Source: Leucogyrophana mollusca (taxonomy: Eukaryota; Basidiomycota; Agaricomycetes; Boletales). From it: DNA of 52,023 nucleotides. Each line of letters starts with the position of its first letter. Position 1 is the stretch's first letter. The notes under the pieces are model-generated. The model did not search any database and was not told the origin of the DNA. It saw nothing but the letters and a program-made list of their open reading frames with translations. This document shows, in pieces, positions 21,215-32,959 of this stretch. The stretch spans positions 1-52,023 of the forward strand of contig MU266531.1 of the NCBI GenBank assembly GCA_021014945.1, in the 5' to 3' direction. The position numbers and the translations under genes were made by a program.

Positions 21215-24200
21215 AGGTAGGATACCAGGTGCCATTAGACCACAGGGAGGGGGAGTGCGATTGAAACAATTTGCTAGTAAGTTACTGGTAATACGATACT
21301 GCGCAAGATGTGCACTGAGATAAGTAAGAGATATAAACTACAAACTATATGATCCATAAAGGCAAAAGCAGCCGTATGTATAATATAAGTATGCGCACCA
21401 ATAGTCAGTCAACCGAGCATGCGGAACCGGATGATCGTCCGTTGTCCGATGAAAAGTCGGTGCGAGTTGTCAGGGACAACAGCCACCTCGAGCTCACCTG
21501 TCATGCCTTTTGTGTAAGGGGTCTGCGGGGCATCCTCGGGGGGTTTGTCGCAGGCCGCTGCTGCACAGTCAGGGAGGGGGAGCGAGAGTGGACGGAGTGG
21601 GACGATCATCTCGAGGGCACAGCTGAAGCGCATTATAATGCCTCCCGTCTTGATCGCAAGTGCTTCTGTCGACCTATAGCAAAAGAAAAGTCAATCAGCT
21701 TCGATACGCACACACGAAACATATCAAACTTACTTAAACTCCGTGCAAAGCGTTCCGTTCAGATCACGCACCACGTCCATAACCTCATCCTGCCTCTTCA
21801 TATCCCTCTCCAGCTCCGTCATATCGCCGCCCCGCCCCTGCGGGTCCACCCACCTGCCCTCGATGTCAAGCTCCTTCTGCCCAGTGACCGTCGCAAACTC
21901 GCCATCGAACGCAAAGAGCACGGGGTTCAGCCGCGCCAAGGCCTCCCCGCCCGCAACCTGGAGTTTCGCACGGAGGTACAGCACCTGCGCCTCCATGAAC
22001 CGCCCCAGGCGCGCCTTGAACGCCGCTAGGAGCGTGCCGAGGTGCTGGAATGTGGGGTAGCGCTGTATCGCATCGTCGGGCGGAGGTGTGGGCGGGAGCG
22101 AGGGTGGGAAGCCAAAGAGAGCGTCCTTGCGCCGCCGCGCGGCTCGGCGGGCCCGGGCACGGCACGACTCGCAGCATTTCCAGCGGTATTGGGAGAGGGG
22201 AGGGAGGGGCGCGTGACATGTCGTCTTGACGCAGAGACGGTCGGAGAGCGGCGTGGATGGTGATCCCGGGGCGTGCGAGCTCTTTTGGGTCTTAATGCAG
22301 CTTTGTCAGGCAGGGGATCGAAGACAGTGAATCCTGAGTGACTTACCGGCTCTGGGCTGGGTGACCGCATCGGAGGTGATGGAAAAGACACTATGTCGGT
22401 GTCATTTACATTGATATCTTTCGTCAGCCAACTCACAAGTTCACGGTGAACAAACCCCAAGTCACAGCTCACCTAAACCAGCAGCGCGTCGCCGTAGCTG
22501 CTCCAAGCGGTTCTTCTGGTACTCGCGATAATGCCTGCGACACGGATCACATATCTTCCACCGGTGGTCTGCCGGAAGGACAATATTACAGCGCTTGATG
22601 CCGCAGACGCGGAGACCATGCTGTGCTGCTTTCGAAGCTAGCACTGGAAGCCGTATTTTCAGGCCTGTTTTGCGCGGGGAGGGCTGTTGGGATGAGTTGC
22701 GAGCGTGTGCGTGTGAGTACAATGGGAGCGGAAGAAGACAAGAGGGTACGTACTTCAGAGGCAGAGTCGGATTCGATTTCTGATTCGCCCGAGTCGGAGG
22801 AGAGATCCGTGAGATCGCTGTCCCAGCCTGGTATGGAACTCATACTGGGCTCGTGACGCAGGCCCCGACCACTCTTCGAGCTCGGAGAAGAGCACTCGAC
22901 GTCTGACGTCGGAGGGAGCGCTGGCGGCTTTTCTACACCCTCTGCTTCGGGCCCGGATTTCCCCGTGTCAGCAGCGGCGACAGTATGCGCATCTGCAACC
23001 CCCACACGATGCAAGGTGACGGCCCCAAGACGCTCCTCCTCGTCAACCGCCATCGCATCGTCGCCATTATCCACACCCACCGTCTCGCTTGCCTGTCGCG
23101 TGCACCTCGCCCTCCAGCGATTTATACTGCACTGGACACACCGCTGCCACCGCGAGCCGGGGGGCACGATACTGTCACAGCTGGGGGTCTCGCACGGGCG
23201 CTGGGTGAGTGGGGGAAGCGCAGTAGACGAGGAGCGCGCCTGAGCAGAGGACGCCAGGGAGGTGCTAGGTACAAGCTGGGGGCCACTCGTAGCGCTTGTC
23301 AACGAAACGACATGGGTATTGGCAGAGGGCACATCGCCATTCAACGGCATGGCGAGGGTTGGTGGTCGCTTTACGTGTGTCTGCGGGTTCTGCCCAGGAA
23401 TTGGTGGGTCCCGCACGTGTACCGGTGGGTCCTGGAGATCACGATGAGTACAGCGAGTCTGCCAAGTGAGCGAGGACAGCTTACCTCGGGGTACGCCAGA
23501 TCCAGGTCCAAATCAGCCTGGAGGTCTGTGGAACCGTTGCTCTGGTTTTGCGAGGGGGGGACGGGGATGGGTGTAGGGTAGGGATTCGACTTCTGTGCGG
23601 CAATCTGCACCAGTCACGTACCAAGGAATGGGTTCAATTGAGTGTCAATCAAAATCAAGCGAGCGCGAGCGTCAGGAGAAGTAAAACCCATCAATCAGGC
23701 TCGTGTCCAATAATCAAAGAAAGAAAGAAAGAAAACGAGGGAGAAAACATACCACCGCGATAAGTGCATTCCCGGAGCTTTTCTGCCGCCCCCGGCTCCT
23801 CGTTCCTTGCAGCGCCCTACCCCTAGACAAATCCAAGGATCGATGTGTGGCGGGTAGATTTGGGTCAAGGTAAACCGGTAGGTGTGGATTGACGCGGGCG
23901 GGAAGCTGCGGTAGCTGCAATTCGGCGCGCGGATGCAGGAAAGACTCAGTGCGGGCCTGCGCCATCAATATGAACGTTCCCGTACCTTTGGCACAATCAC
24001 CTCGCCGCGAGAATTGAAGTGCGCGATCCCCTTTGGGGGGCGAAAGTAGGACGTGCCAGGGCGCACGTCCACGTGAGGGAGCGCGGGTGCGGGCACGCTG
24101 AGGTGCGGGCGCGGAGGCGGGGGCGCACCCGCGGGCATCGTAGCCGGCTTGTTTCGAGACTCGGACAGTGGTTTGCTGTGAGATCCGACGAGCGGCTTGT

Positions 24201-25660
24201 TGTGAGACCCGACGAGCGGCGTACTGCGAGACTCGCATGCCGCGCAGAGGAGGTAAGAATTGGCGGGGTGGTGGTGTAATGGAATTTCGATCGCTACGAG
24301 GCAGGATGTGCAGGTTGCGAAGATAACTTGTGCTTGCGCCTGGGTGGATGTGTCAGTTGGAAATCGAAACATCCCCCGAGACGCAAGTAAGATCATGCAC
24401 CGGAATGGCAAGACCGTGCACCCGTATGCAAGCAAGCAAAACGCAAGAGCTAAACGGGTGGACGCAAGAAGAAGCCGCACGAACGACCACGACCATGAAA
24501 GGAAGTAAAGCGCACCCGGCGCGTCCATAGAACGCGTAGCCGTGCCTGCATCCTCGCATCCAGACGAAGCGAACCACTCGTCAGGAAGATAAAGGCGGGC
24601 TAGCAAGAAAAGAGGGAAAGGAGGAAAGAAATAAAGAAGAAAGAGGATCGACTCACAGATGTTCCCGCTCCCGCTGTTAGCACTCCCTGCTGTCCCGGGC
24701 CCGACAAAGGAATTGCACCAACCCCAGGCCGCCTGAGACTCACCAGCGGGCCCTCGCCCACTAATAGCCCACAACCCTTACCAGGAACCACCAAAGGCCC
24801 ACCACCCTGTTCATGTCTCGACGAAGGGCCACCCTGCCCAACCGTCGCCAAAGGACCACCGTCCCCAAACGCCGCCAAAGGCCCACCACCCTGTTCATGT
24901 CTCGACGAAGGACCAACCTCCCCAATCCCCGCCAAAGGCCCACCTTCCCCAAGCCCCGCCAACGGACCACCGTGCCCAGCCCCCGCCAGCGAGCCCCCCG
25001 CCTCCAAAGGCCGGCATCGGCTACACGGGTCCCCAGCCACGGATTGGAGGACGCCGCCGCACTGCGCGCAGATGCGGACGCGGGGTTTGGGGCGGCGCGA
25101 GGGAAGGAGGACCGGGGGGCGGGGTTTAGGCTGGGTGTCTGTGTTGGAGGGAGGTGCGGGAAGTACGTGAGCGGGAGGAACTGCGGGAGGTATGATGGGG
25201 GCTTGAGTTAGCGAGGATGACAAGCCAATGCCATGGTCCATCGATTCGACTGGTTTGATTCAATGCGTGAATGGGCTGTCTATCAGTGCAGCTGTAACTC
25301 GAAGATCGAATGTTCGACCAAATCCACCAGCTATTTTTGCCTTTGTCTATCCATCATATGATCAGCACACCGCGACGATCTTATCAACATCATCAGAGTA
25401 TCATCAGGAACTCGACATACGCACATATTCACCGCCACTGACAGACGTTCACGACTCGCAGCTCATACGGAGGACGCAAGCACGGAAAAAGCTGGAAAAG
25501 AAAAGAAAAAAAAGTCGACCCGGACGTACGCGCCTTCCCTACATAAGTAATAAAATTTGTTCGCTAAGATTCAAGATTCGAGATTCAATGACGGAAGGAA
25601 TGGAAAGGAGGGGACGAAAAAAAAGAGGCCGAGACCGGTTACTCAAAGGGCTCTCAAGGG
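21215..25660 (+). repeat. full-length partner of the segmental duplication
   Basis: Direct-repeat partner of 9535-11880. It includes both flanks of the zinc-ribbon gene: the AT-rich 3' flank (21215-21400) and the promoter-side flank, where TATCAGTGCAGCTGTAA recurs at 25283 and 11541. Confidence 0.75.
21409..25241 (-). CDS. multi-zinc-ribbon protein with five paired-Cys knuckles
   Basis: Family not recognised. The model has nine exons from MDHGIGLSSS at 25241 to a stop at 21409. Exon 1 holds knuckle 1 (CAQC..CSRC) and an internal repeat of GGPLA and GGPSSRHEQGGGPL units. Exon 2 holds knuckle 2 (CTSC..CAAC, about 24240-24310). Exon 5 (about 23433-22757) holds knuckle 3 (C-x4-C..CVQC) plus a Ser/Asp/Glu-rich stretch. 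Exon 6 holds knuckle 4 (CGIKRC..CDPC) followed by basic RRHYREYQKNRLEQLRRR. Exon 8 holds knuckle 5 (CVKTTC..CESC) followed by basic RARARRAARRRK and a conserved C-terminal domain. Knuckles 3-5 share a P..RW before the second Cys pair and basic residues after it. This suggests zinc binding, perhaps nucleic-acid binding. Phases match across most joins (for example AA|G into the last exon). A truncated copy lies at 9971-11367. Confidence 0.75.
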
Positions 25661-25804
25661 TCGCATTCAGGTTCGCACTGGACGGGTCAGAGTGGCCGCC
25701 GAGTAGCAAGTACTACGTCGTCAGATCGTATATACGCGCCTCAGAATATACAATACATACACACCCCCGTGGCCCAAAACCCCCACGCCCATAATATACT
25801 GCAG
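25242..25804. other. intergenic between two minus-strand genes
   Basis: Presumed promoter region of the zinc-ribbon gene together with the 3' flank of MAD1. No gene seen. Purine-rich tracts (AAAAGAAAAAAAAG near 25500 and 25615) are present. Confidence 0.5.
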
Positions 25805-28620
25805 CTACGTCCCCGCGCCCACCCCCTCCATCTTCGCCCGATCAAAGCATTCCAGCGTCACGCTCGCCAAAAAGCCCGGTATGCACTGCTCCTCGTCCAC
25901 CCAGTAGCGCATCAGCTGCGGGAGGTCCTGCGGGCCGCCCTCGCCCTGCGCGATGAGCTGCATCCGCGCGCCCCCTCCCGTCCCTGCGCCTGTGCCCGTA
26001 CCTCCTCCTGCGCCAGTGTTTTGTGACGACGACGAGGGCGACGGCTGGAAGACAAACGACGCAGAGAGGTCGTACACGGACGTCACGCGCACCTGGCCGT
26101 TCGGGTAGAACGCGAGCTTGAGCCCGAGGATGGAGGCGATCGCCTCGCGGAACTCGGCGCTTTTGGCGGTGAATACCTGTGTGGGGAGGGCGTGCGTGAG
26201 CGGACTGAGCAACTGAACACTGGGGGGCCGCAGGGGGCATGGGCAAGGCGGGGTGAGCCTCGAGAAGAAACCAAACCCGAAAGACACGAGTGTACGACAT
26301 GAAATCCCAAACGATGCCCCCAAAACCGCAAAGAACCCAAACCACAAAGAAGCCACCCGAACCCGCAAAGACCCAAGCCCAAACCCAACCCCCAACCCCA
26401 AAACACAACCAAAGCAAACCCACACACGCACCTGCTGCAGCCTCAACAAACGCTTCTCCTTCTGCTTCACCAGCTCCTCGAGCTCCTTCTTTTCCCTATC
26501 AAGCACCTCCCAGCTCTCCCGCGGCACGACGTCCGGTCCGCCTGCTCCCGGTCCGCCTGAGCCGCCTTCACCCGTATCTCCACTCCCTGCTCCGTTCTCC
26601 CCACCAGCACTAGAACCAGACTCGCCCCCCTCACCCCCACCACCCATCCCCCTCAACCGCCCCAACAGCGCCCGATTCTCCCTCCTCAACCTCTCCACCA
26701 CCTCCGCCCTCCCCTCCGCCCACCTCTGCGCAGGATTATCCCGCAAGCACAGCACGCGCATCCCAGGGGGCACATGCGTCCCCGCGCCAATCGCGCCGCG
26801 CAGCTCGAAGAGCGTCTGCGCCGCGTCCTCGAGCGCGGCGTCGCGCTCCGCGAGCGTTTTCTGGAGGGCAGCGATCTCGGCGGAGAGCGCGGGGAGGCGG
26901 GCGAGGGACGCGTCGCGGGCGGCGAGCGTGCTTTCGAGTGTGGCGACCTGCGCGCGGAGGGTGGAGATGGTGGCGGAGAGGGACGTGACCTGCGCGGGAG
27001 GGGGCGGGGGCCGGGCGTCGTCGAGGGCGCGCTCGAGCGCGGCGTTGGCGGCTTTGTACTCCGCGAGGGTCGCTTCGAGAGTGGCGAGGGTGGATTCGAG
27101 GCGGGCTTGGGTGTCTGTGTGCGGGCTTGGGGCGTTTGGTGTCGGGGTGTTGGAGGAGGTTGGGTTGGAGGAGGCGGTGTTGGGCGAGCTGGAAGTGTCT
27201 TCGGCTGTGAAGCTCGCCTGTATGCGTAGTTAGCATTGGCAGCGGGGTGATACAAACCAAAAAAACAGAAGCCAAAATCCGAGCCAAAAAGAAATCCAAG
27301 AACCCAGAGAACCACAGCACTCACCACTAGCCTGCCCAAAAACCCCACCTCCTTCTCCGCCAGCGCAAGCCTCCCCTCCCTCCTGCGCACGCGCTCCCTC
27401 AGTTCGCCCGCCTCGCGTTCACGCACCCCTGCGCGTGCCTCGGCGTCGTCTGCGCGGGCCTGGGCGGCGGCGAGCTCGGCCTGGGCGGTGCGGAGGGCGT
27501 CGGTCGTCGTGCCGTGTGTGTCGAGGAGGCGCGCGTGTGTGAGGCGGAGAGCGGAGAGTGTGGAGAGCGTGGAGAGCGTGGGTTTTGAGGGGGTCGTAGA
27601 GTCTGCTGTGTTTGCGCTGGGTGCATCCGCCTCACTCTCGCCGTCCCTCGCAGCCCCCCCACGCTTTGCTTCCTGCAGCTCCAGCTCCAGCCGCGCTACC
27701 TCGCCCCGGAGGGTGTCCACGACGGCGACCTTGCGCTCGAGGGCGCGCTTCTCCTCGCGCAGGACCTGGACGCTCTCATGGCGCTGCTTGTAGCGCGCAA
27801 GCTCGGTGGTGAGGCGCGCGTTGGCGGCTTCGAGGGTGCGGAGGTGCGCGGTCTGGCGGTGCAGCTCTTGGGAGATCGTGTGCCAGTCTTCTGATTGTGT
27901 TTGGGATTGTGTGTGGGATGGGGATTGGGGGGGCTGGGGATCGTGTGATGCGGCGGTGGAGGCGTCGAGCTGGGCTTGGAGGGCCTGTATGGCGGCGGCG
28001 CGCTCGGAGGCGAGGGCGGTGTGCTCTTCGAGGCGGGCGAGGGTGGACTTGTGGGAAGCGAGGAGCTGGGCGTGGGCGTGCTGGAGGGAGGAGAGGGCGT
28101 CGTCCGACTCGGCGTGCTGGTCCCGGAGAGCGGAAAGGGTGCCGCGGAGGGCACGCAGCTCCGCATCCGTTTTGAGCTGGCAGTTCGTTAGTCCACGCTA
28201 AGCTGAAGGAACAAGTAACAGGGGTCACGCACGCGCTCCTCCTCGCGCTCAGCCACCTCCCTCTCCCTGCCCTCCCGCTCCTCCTTCTCCCGCTCCGCAA
28301 GCCACCGCCGATCCCGCTCCAGCCTCTCCACCGCGATCTCCCTTTCCCGCAGCTTCGTCTCCGCCTCCATCTTGGCCGCCTCGGCCGCGAGGAGGGAGCG
28401 CTGGAGGGACGAGTGGGCGAGGTGTGCGGAGAAGGCCTGCGTGCGTTGTTGGCGTTTTGCGGACGTTGGGTCTGTGTGGAGTGGTCAGGTTGGGCTGGGC
28501 TGGGTTGGGGGGAGGGGAAGTGGGTGTCACGTGCTTACCGCGTTCTAGTTCTGCCATTAGTGAGTCGCGCTTTGTTGCTGTGGGCCGCAGCGACGACGAC
28601 GACCGCGCCTGGCTGGTCAT
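25805..28620 (-). CDS. MAD1: spindle assembly checkpoint protein Mad1
   Basis: Kinetochore and nuclear-envelope coiled-coil protein that recruits Mad2 to unattached kinetochores. Five exons (28620-28539, 28471-28233, 28176-27325, 27217-26432, 26176-25805) join in frame to 776 residues, close to the usual length of fungal Mad1. Most of the chain is Arg/Glu/Ala-rich coiled coil (ERLERDRRWLAEREKEE and similar). The C-terminal part has family hallmarks: MRVLCLRDNPAQRW (the RVLHLRDNP-type motif of the conserved C-terminal region), then FREAIASILGLKLAFYPNGQVRVTS and a final YWVDEEQCIPGFLASVTLECFD. The Gly-rich insert after LLGRLRGMGG is low complexity. The start at 28620 is the first ATG of an exon whose phase fits the next exon. 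A fragment of this gene is duplicated at 32192-32550. Confidence 0.9.
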
Positions 28621-29034
28621 CGTGGTCACAATGCAGATCAGTGCACGTGCACAGCCACATTGCCCTTCCATATTTCTCGGCATCTTCCGGCCCTACTGGC
28701 AAGGTGGCTGGGATTCTGCTCGAATACAAGACTCTCCAGAGACCAGCTCTGTTGTCATTCCGAGGTACGTCTATAAGCTCCTTGAAGAACAGATACTTCC
28801 GTGTATGCCCCCATATAATCCACCGTGTTCCAGCCGCCAAAGTACATCCAGGAACTTCTGTAGATCCACCTCCGCCTGTATCTCTACTCTGAACTCGCTC
28901 TATGCTTGGCCAAGCACCGACGCAACTCCTAACAATCGAGAGCACATCTCACACCGTACCCGGCCAACTCACGAGAACACAAACACAACAATCAAATCAT
29001 TATAAGATCAACGACCTATTACACCCAAGTACAT

Positions 29035-29413
29035 CTACTGTCCACCCTGGGTTGGCGGAGAACATACAGAGGCGATGTGGCCCTGTATCAACGTGCCATG
29101 ATAAGCGACCACTCGCATGTGCTATTACTTTACTGAAAATACTCACATTCAAGCTTTGGCAGCACATATGCCATTGCTCGGGGGCGCACCCGCCAGCGGC
29201 GACGCACTCGCTAGCGGCGGCGCACTGAGTAGCGCTATATCCCTGAGGAGTCTGAACAGGTAAACTATCAGCAAGTACAGCGCCGAAATGCGATCGACAT
29301 CAGCGCACCAAAGCGGGCTTGTCGTTGCAGCAAACCCCCGTCATACCATCGCTGCAACTGGCAGTAACAGCGACGGCGAATGCCACGAGAGCGAAGACAC
29401 GAGCGGTGAACAT
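29035..29413 (-). CDS. hydrophobin-like small secreted Cys-rich protein, copy 1
   Basis: Three exons (29413-29309, 29251-29147, 29082-29035) give 85 residues. Residues 1-18 form a signal peptide (MFTARVFALVAFAVAVTA). The mature part has the hydrophobin-type order C, CC, C, C, CC, C but also two additional Cys: C-x7-CC in exon 1, several Cys in exon 2 ending MCCQSLN, and VCSPP in exon 3. At about 67 mature residues it is shorter than typical hydrophobins, and its spacing fits neither class I nor class II well. Hydrophobins coat aerial hyphae and spores; here the role is inferred from pattern only. A TATA box lies 95 nt upstream. The gene is a tandem duplicate of 30319-30696. Confidence 0.75.
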
Positions 29414-29507
29414 TTTACTTTTAGATGTGGACTGGGAGTAGTAGATTAGCAGAGGTTGATTGATTGGTGGGCTGGAGAACTGAGGGACACGGCGAGTGCG
29501 GGGGCCC

Positions 29508-29513
29508 TTTATA
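29508..29513 (-). promoter_or_regulatory. TATA box, hydrophobin-like copy 1
   Basis: TATAAA on the minus strand in the context GGTATAAAGGGC, about 95 nt upstream of the ATG at 29413. The same context recurs in copy 2. Confidence 0.6.
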
Positions 29514-30318
29514 CCTTTCGGAGGCTCTAGCTCGCAAAGGTGACTTGAGCTAGTAGCTACCGATCCCGAAGCGGGCATGATGACCGGTGATCGATGATCC
29601 CTTGGCGAAATTGCTCCCTGTCGTCTGAAAGCTGTCAAGCTGCTATAGATCGGCGGTTCTGGACTCACAAGATCTCAGCCTACGGACTGCGCACACCGCG
29701 TTTCCAAGCAATGCCAACTGAAACGAAAACAGATGGTTCCGTGGATGCCCCCCATACCGTTCACCGTGTTCCAGCCGCCAAAGTATACGTAGCATCCAGG
29801 AATCCAGGAATTTCTGTGGATCCACTCCCCTGTATCGTCTCCAATCTGCACTCTTGTAGGCTCCATGCTTGACCAACCGCTGACGCAACTCCTAAGACCT
29901 AATACCCGAAGGCCCATCCCACACCGCACCCAACCCACTCACTCGAACACATTAGTTTCGACTGGCAAGGTGGCTGATATTCAGCTCGAATACAACCCGG
30001 ATTCAAGTGCTCTCCAATTTCCAAAGACTAGCTCTGTTCTCATCCCGAGGTACGTCCATAACCTCTTGAAGAACAGATGTTTCCGCGGATGCACCATATC
30101 GTCCACCGTGTTCTAGTCGCCAAATTATCTCTCGCATCCCCTAATTTCTGTGGACCCACCTCCGCCTGTATCGTCTCATCCGCACTCCCGCACGCTCTGC
30201 GCTTGCCCACTCCTAACAACCAAAAGCACATCTCACACCATACCCGGCCAACTCACGAAAACACAAACGCAACAATCAAATTATTATGAGCTCAACGACC
30301 TAATACACCCAACTACAT

Positions 30319-30696
30319 CTACTCTCCGCCCGTCTGGATCGGCTCCGAGCAGACAGACGCGATGTGGCCCTGCGCACCAAGCCCCCATAAGCAACCACTC
30401 CCATGCCATCACTTCACTAAAAAGTACTCACATTCAGGCTCTGGCAGCACATCTGGTATTGCTCGGGGGCGCACTCCGCGTCGCCAGCGGCGGTGCAGTC
30501 CGTCGCGCTGTATCCCCTGGGGGTCTGGACGTGGACAAACAAGTACAGTGTCAGGAAGTACGGGGGTGAAACGGGATTGATATGAGCGCACCAAAGCGGG
30601 CTTGTCGTTGCAGCACACCCCGGTCATGCCCTCGCTGCAACCGGCAGCGACGGCGACGGCGAATGCCGCGAGAGCGAAGACACGAGCAGCGAACAT
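30319..30696 (-). CDS. hydrophobin-like small secreted Cys-rich protein, copy 2
   Basis: Three exons (30696-30592, 30524-30432, 30369-30319) give 82 residues. The signal peptide is MFAARVFALAAFAVAVAA. The mature chain has exactly eight cysteines in the order C-x7-CC, C-x7-C-x7-CC-x10-C, the hydrophobin arrangement with unusually short loops. The spliced product reads GYSATDC across exon 2 and GHIASVCSEP in exon 3. Intron positions and phases equal those of copy 1, and copy 1 carries a small Cys-containing insertion in exon 2 relative to this gene. Both members of the pair look intact. Confidence 0.78.
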
Positions 30697-30804
30697 CGTA
30701 CTTTTTAGATGCGGAGTGGGAGTAGTTATTAGATTAGCAGAGGTTGATTGGGATTCGTGGGCTGCAGAACTGAGTACTGAAGCACAAGACGATGTGCAGA
30801 GCCC

Positions 30805-30810
30805 TTTATA
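30805..30810 (-). promoter_or_regulatory. TATA box, hydrophobin-like copy 2
   Basis: TATAAA on the minus strand (GGTATAAAGGGC context), about 110 nt upstream of the ATG at 30696. Confidence 0.6.
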
Positions 30811-31110
30811 CCCCCAAGGCCCTCACGCCAGGATTCTCTCGAGTTCCTACAGTAAAGCATTCTTCTAGCTCGCAAGGCGACTTGCGCTAGCAGCTCGGGA
30901 ATGATGACTGCTGACCGGTGATCCCTTGGCGAAATTCTTCTCCGCAACCACGCTCTAAAAGACTTCTAAAAGCTGCTAAGTCGCTGCAGATCGGCGGTTC
31001 TGGACTCACGAGCTGAGCTTCGGGAGGCTACGGGCTGCGCACACCGCGTTTCCAAGCCCTCGTGCACCGCGTTTCCAAGCCCTGCTGCACCACGTGCACC
31101 AATATCAATA

Positions 31111-32191
31111 ACAACTGAAAGGAAACCCACCTCCACTCCGGGGCCAGAGGGTCGTCGCCAGACGACGAGAACTAGTGCACCCTTGGTGGGCAATGTTCAC
31201 CGTGCCGAGCCAAGCACGGCCCTGCTGTGAGGTAAATGGCCTTGTGCTCTTTAACATTCGCACATGGATGTTGCAGCTCGTCAGGGTGAGAGCCCAGAGA
31301 GCGTTGTACCAATTGGCCGTATCCTACTAGCAAAACCGCAACTCAACACTCGTCTGCCAGAGTTAAGTTTGCTTATCCTCGTTATATATGCTCGAAGGAG
31401 TCGTGGAGAAGTGCGCAGCGATATCAATGTGGTGAGGAGAAGATGAGAGTACGAGTACGGTATGGTGCACAGAGGGAGCTTGGCGCGCGGACGACGCGGA
31501 TAATAACGTGTACATAGAAGGAGATTGAGAACGGGCCAGGGAAAAGCAAAGCAAGACGGAAAGCGTCGGCAACTCCTCGTGAACTGGCTCCAAACACACA
31601 AGGACTCGGGGCGAGCAAACCAATGAAAAGCAACACAAACAGGAACACACAGATCGACCCAACATTCCAGCAATAGTACTACCACCTTGCTTCCCCCCGT
31701 AACAGCGTCCCACCGTGACCCATCGCGGCAGACACTGCAGAAAGGGACCTGCGTGCAACTCAAGGAGGGATCTTGGATCAAGTACTATCGGCCATCACCG
31801 AATGCGCTCATCATGACCTCGCCAACCGCATGAGTTGGCTGTCTAATCTGCCAGAGCTTCATCAGGGTTCGGGACCGCCTCGACTTCACAGCAGACGGTG
31901 GTCAGGTCACGGAAACGAGTGATCAACAGATCCCCTGGGATTTGGGTCATCGGTCATCGCGATGTGAGTGTGCCACCATGCACGAAATGATCAACGAGGC
32001 AGGGAATGCGAAAATTAATCTACTCCAGTGTCCTGGAGAAACCTACGCTGGTGGATCTCTTGGTGACCTTCATCACACTGGCAAACGGGATTCCAAATCA
32101 AAAGCCTCCGATATTACAGAACGCATAACTGGGAGTGGTGATTAGGATGTAGAGTCTGCACCTGACGAGGCTCAGTGCATCGTGAAACCAG
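31111..32191. other. intergenic, no gene recognised
   Basis: Longest frames are 31281-31781 (minus) and 31942-32145 (plus, 67 codons). Neither has family motifs. The plus frame (with GGSLGDLHHTGKRD) looks faintly protein-like and could be a remnant. Confidence 0.45.
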
Positions 32192-32550
32192 TGAGCCGAG
32201 GATGGAGGCGATGGCCTCGTGGAGCTCGGCACTTTTGGCGGCGAATACCTGTGTGGGGAAGGGGGGTGCAAGCGGGTGTCGCGTCACTGAGTACAGTATT
32301 GAGAAGGGGTAGAAGTTGCAGATCCGCTCGTGGGAGATATGGGCCGGGGGTGCCGGTGAGCCCTCGAGCCGAAACTAAACCCGAAGACACGAGTGCACGA
32401 CACAAGAATCCAAAAGACGCCGCACCGAAACGCTAGAACCGCAAAACACCAACACCTAACCCGCCAAAACACCAAACCGCAAACAACCAAACTGCAACAT
32501 GTACCTGCTGCAGCCTCAACAGCTGCTTCTCCTGCTTCACCAGCTCCTAC
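32192..32550 (-). pseudogene. fragment of MAD1
   Basis: Positions 32192-32250 match the start of the last MAD1 exon (26110-26176; GAGGATGGAGGCGATNGCCTC and following). 32251 to about 32500 matches the preceding intron, and about 32503-32547 matches the end of exon 4 (CCTGCTGCAGCCTCAACA). Because the intron is retained, this is a DNA-level duplication and not a retrocopy. Nothing else of MAD1 is present. Confidence 0.8.
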
Positions 32551-32959
32551 ATCGGTCACTCCACTCTCGAATCGTACCAACCCGAAAAGCCGAAAAGACT
32601 GAGAAATCATCGCCATCATACGCGATACGCACTAATGTGTTCTCTAGTGACGAGCCTTGACTGTCTGGAACCTCAAGTCGTAGCCAGAGTAGTATATGGG
32701 TCCTGTGCGTGATGTCACCGCCGCTCACACTGGATAATGTGGCTAGAACATGTTCCCCAATGTGCGCGGCGGTGGCACGAGGTCAGATGGCGTGCGGACT
32801 CACGCGGGCCCTGTGCCCAAAATAGACAGACCCAGGCAGCTAGAAATACCCATGAACATATGATATCATCACGCGCTGGCGTCCAAGTCTTATCAGCACG
32901 ATAGCCTAGCTCTCCTCTCATTCCCTTGAGCTTCACATCGCCCCACGCCGCAATCCAGA

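Larger units (their letters stand above)
28690..31110 (-). repeat. tandem duplication carrying the two hydrophobin-like genes
   Basis: Two direct units, about 28690-29720 and 29960-31110, share promoter, gene and 3' flank. Matching landmarks: GGCAAGGTGGCTG at 28698 and 29967; AGCACATCTCACACC at 28940 and 30228; GATCGGCGGTTCTGGACTCAC at 29648 and 30990; CACACCGCGTTTCCAAGC at 29691 and 31040. A third partial copy of the 3' flank block lies at about 29750-29950 between them. Confidence 0.8.

Noticed and set aside
26253..27233. 326-codon plus-strand frame
   Set aside because: Antisense shadow of the MAD1 coiled-coil exons, made open by extreme GC bias; Ser/Ala/Arg-rich translation without a domain.
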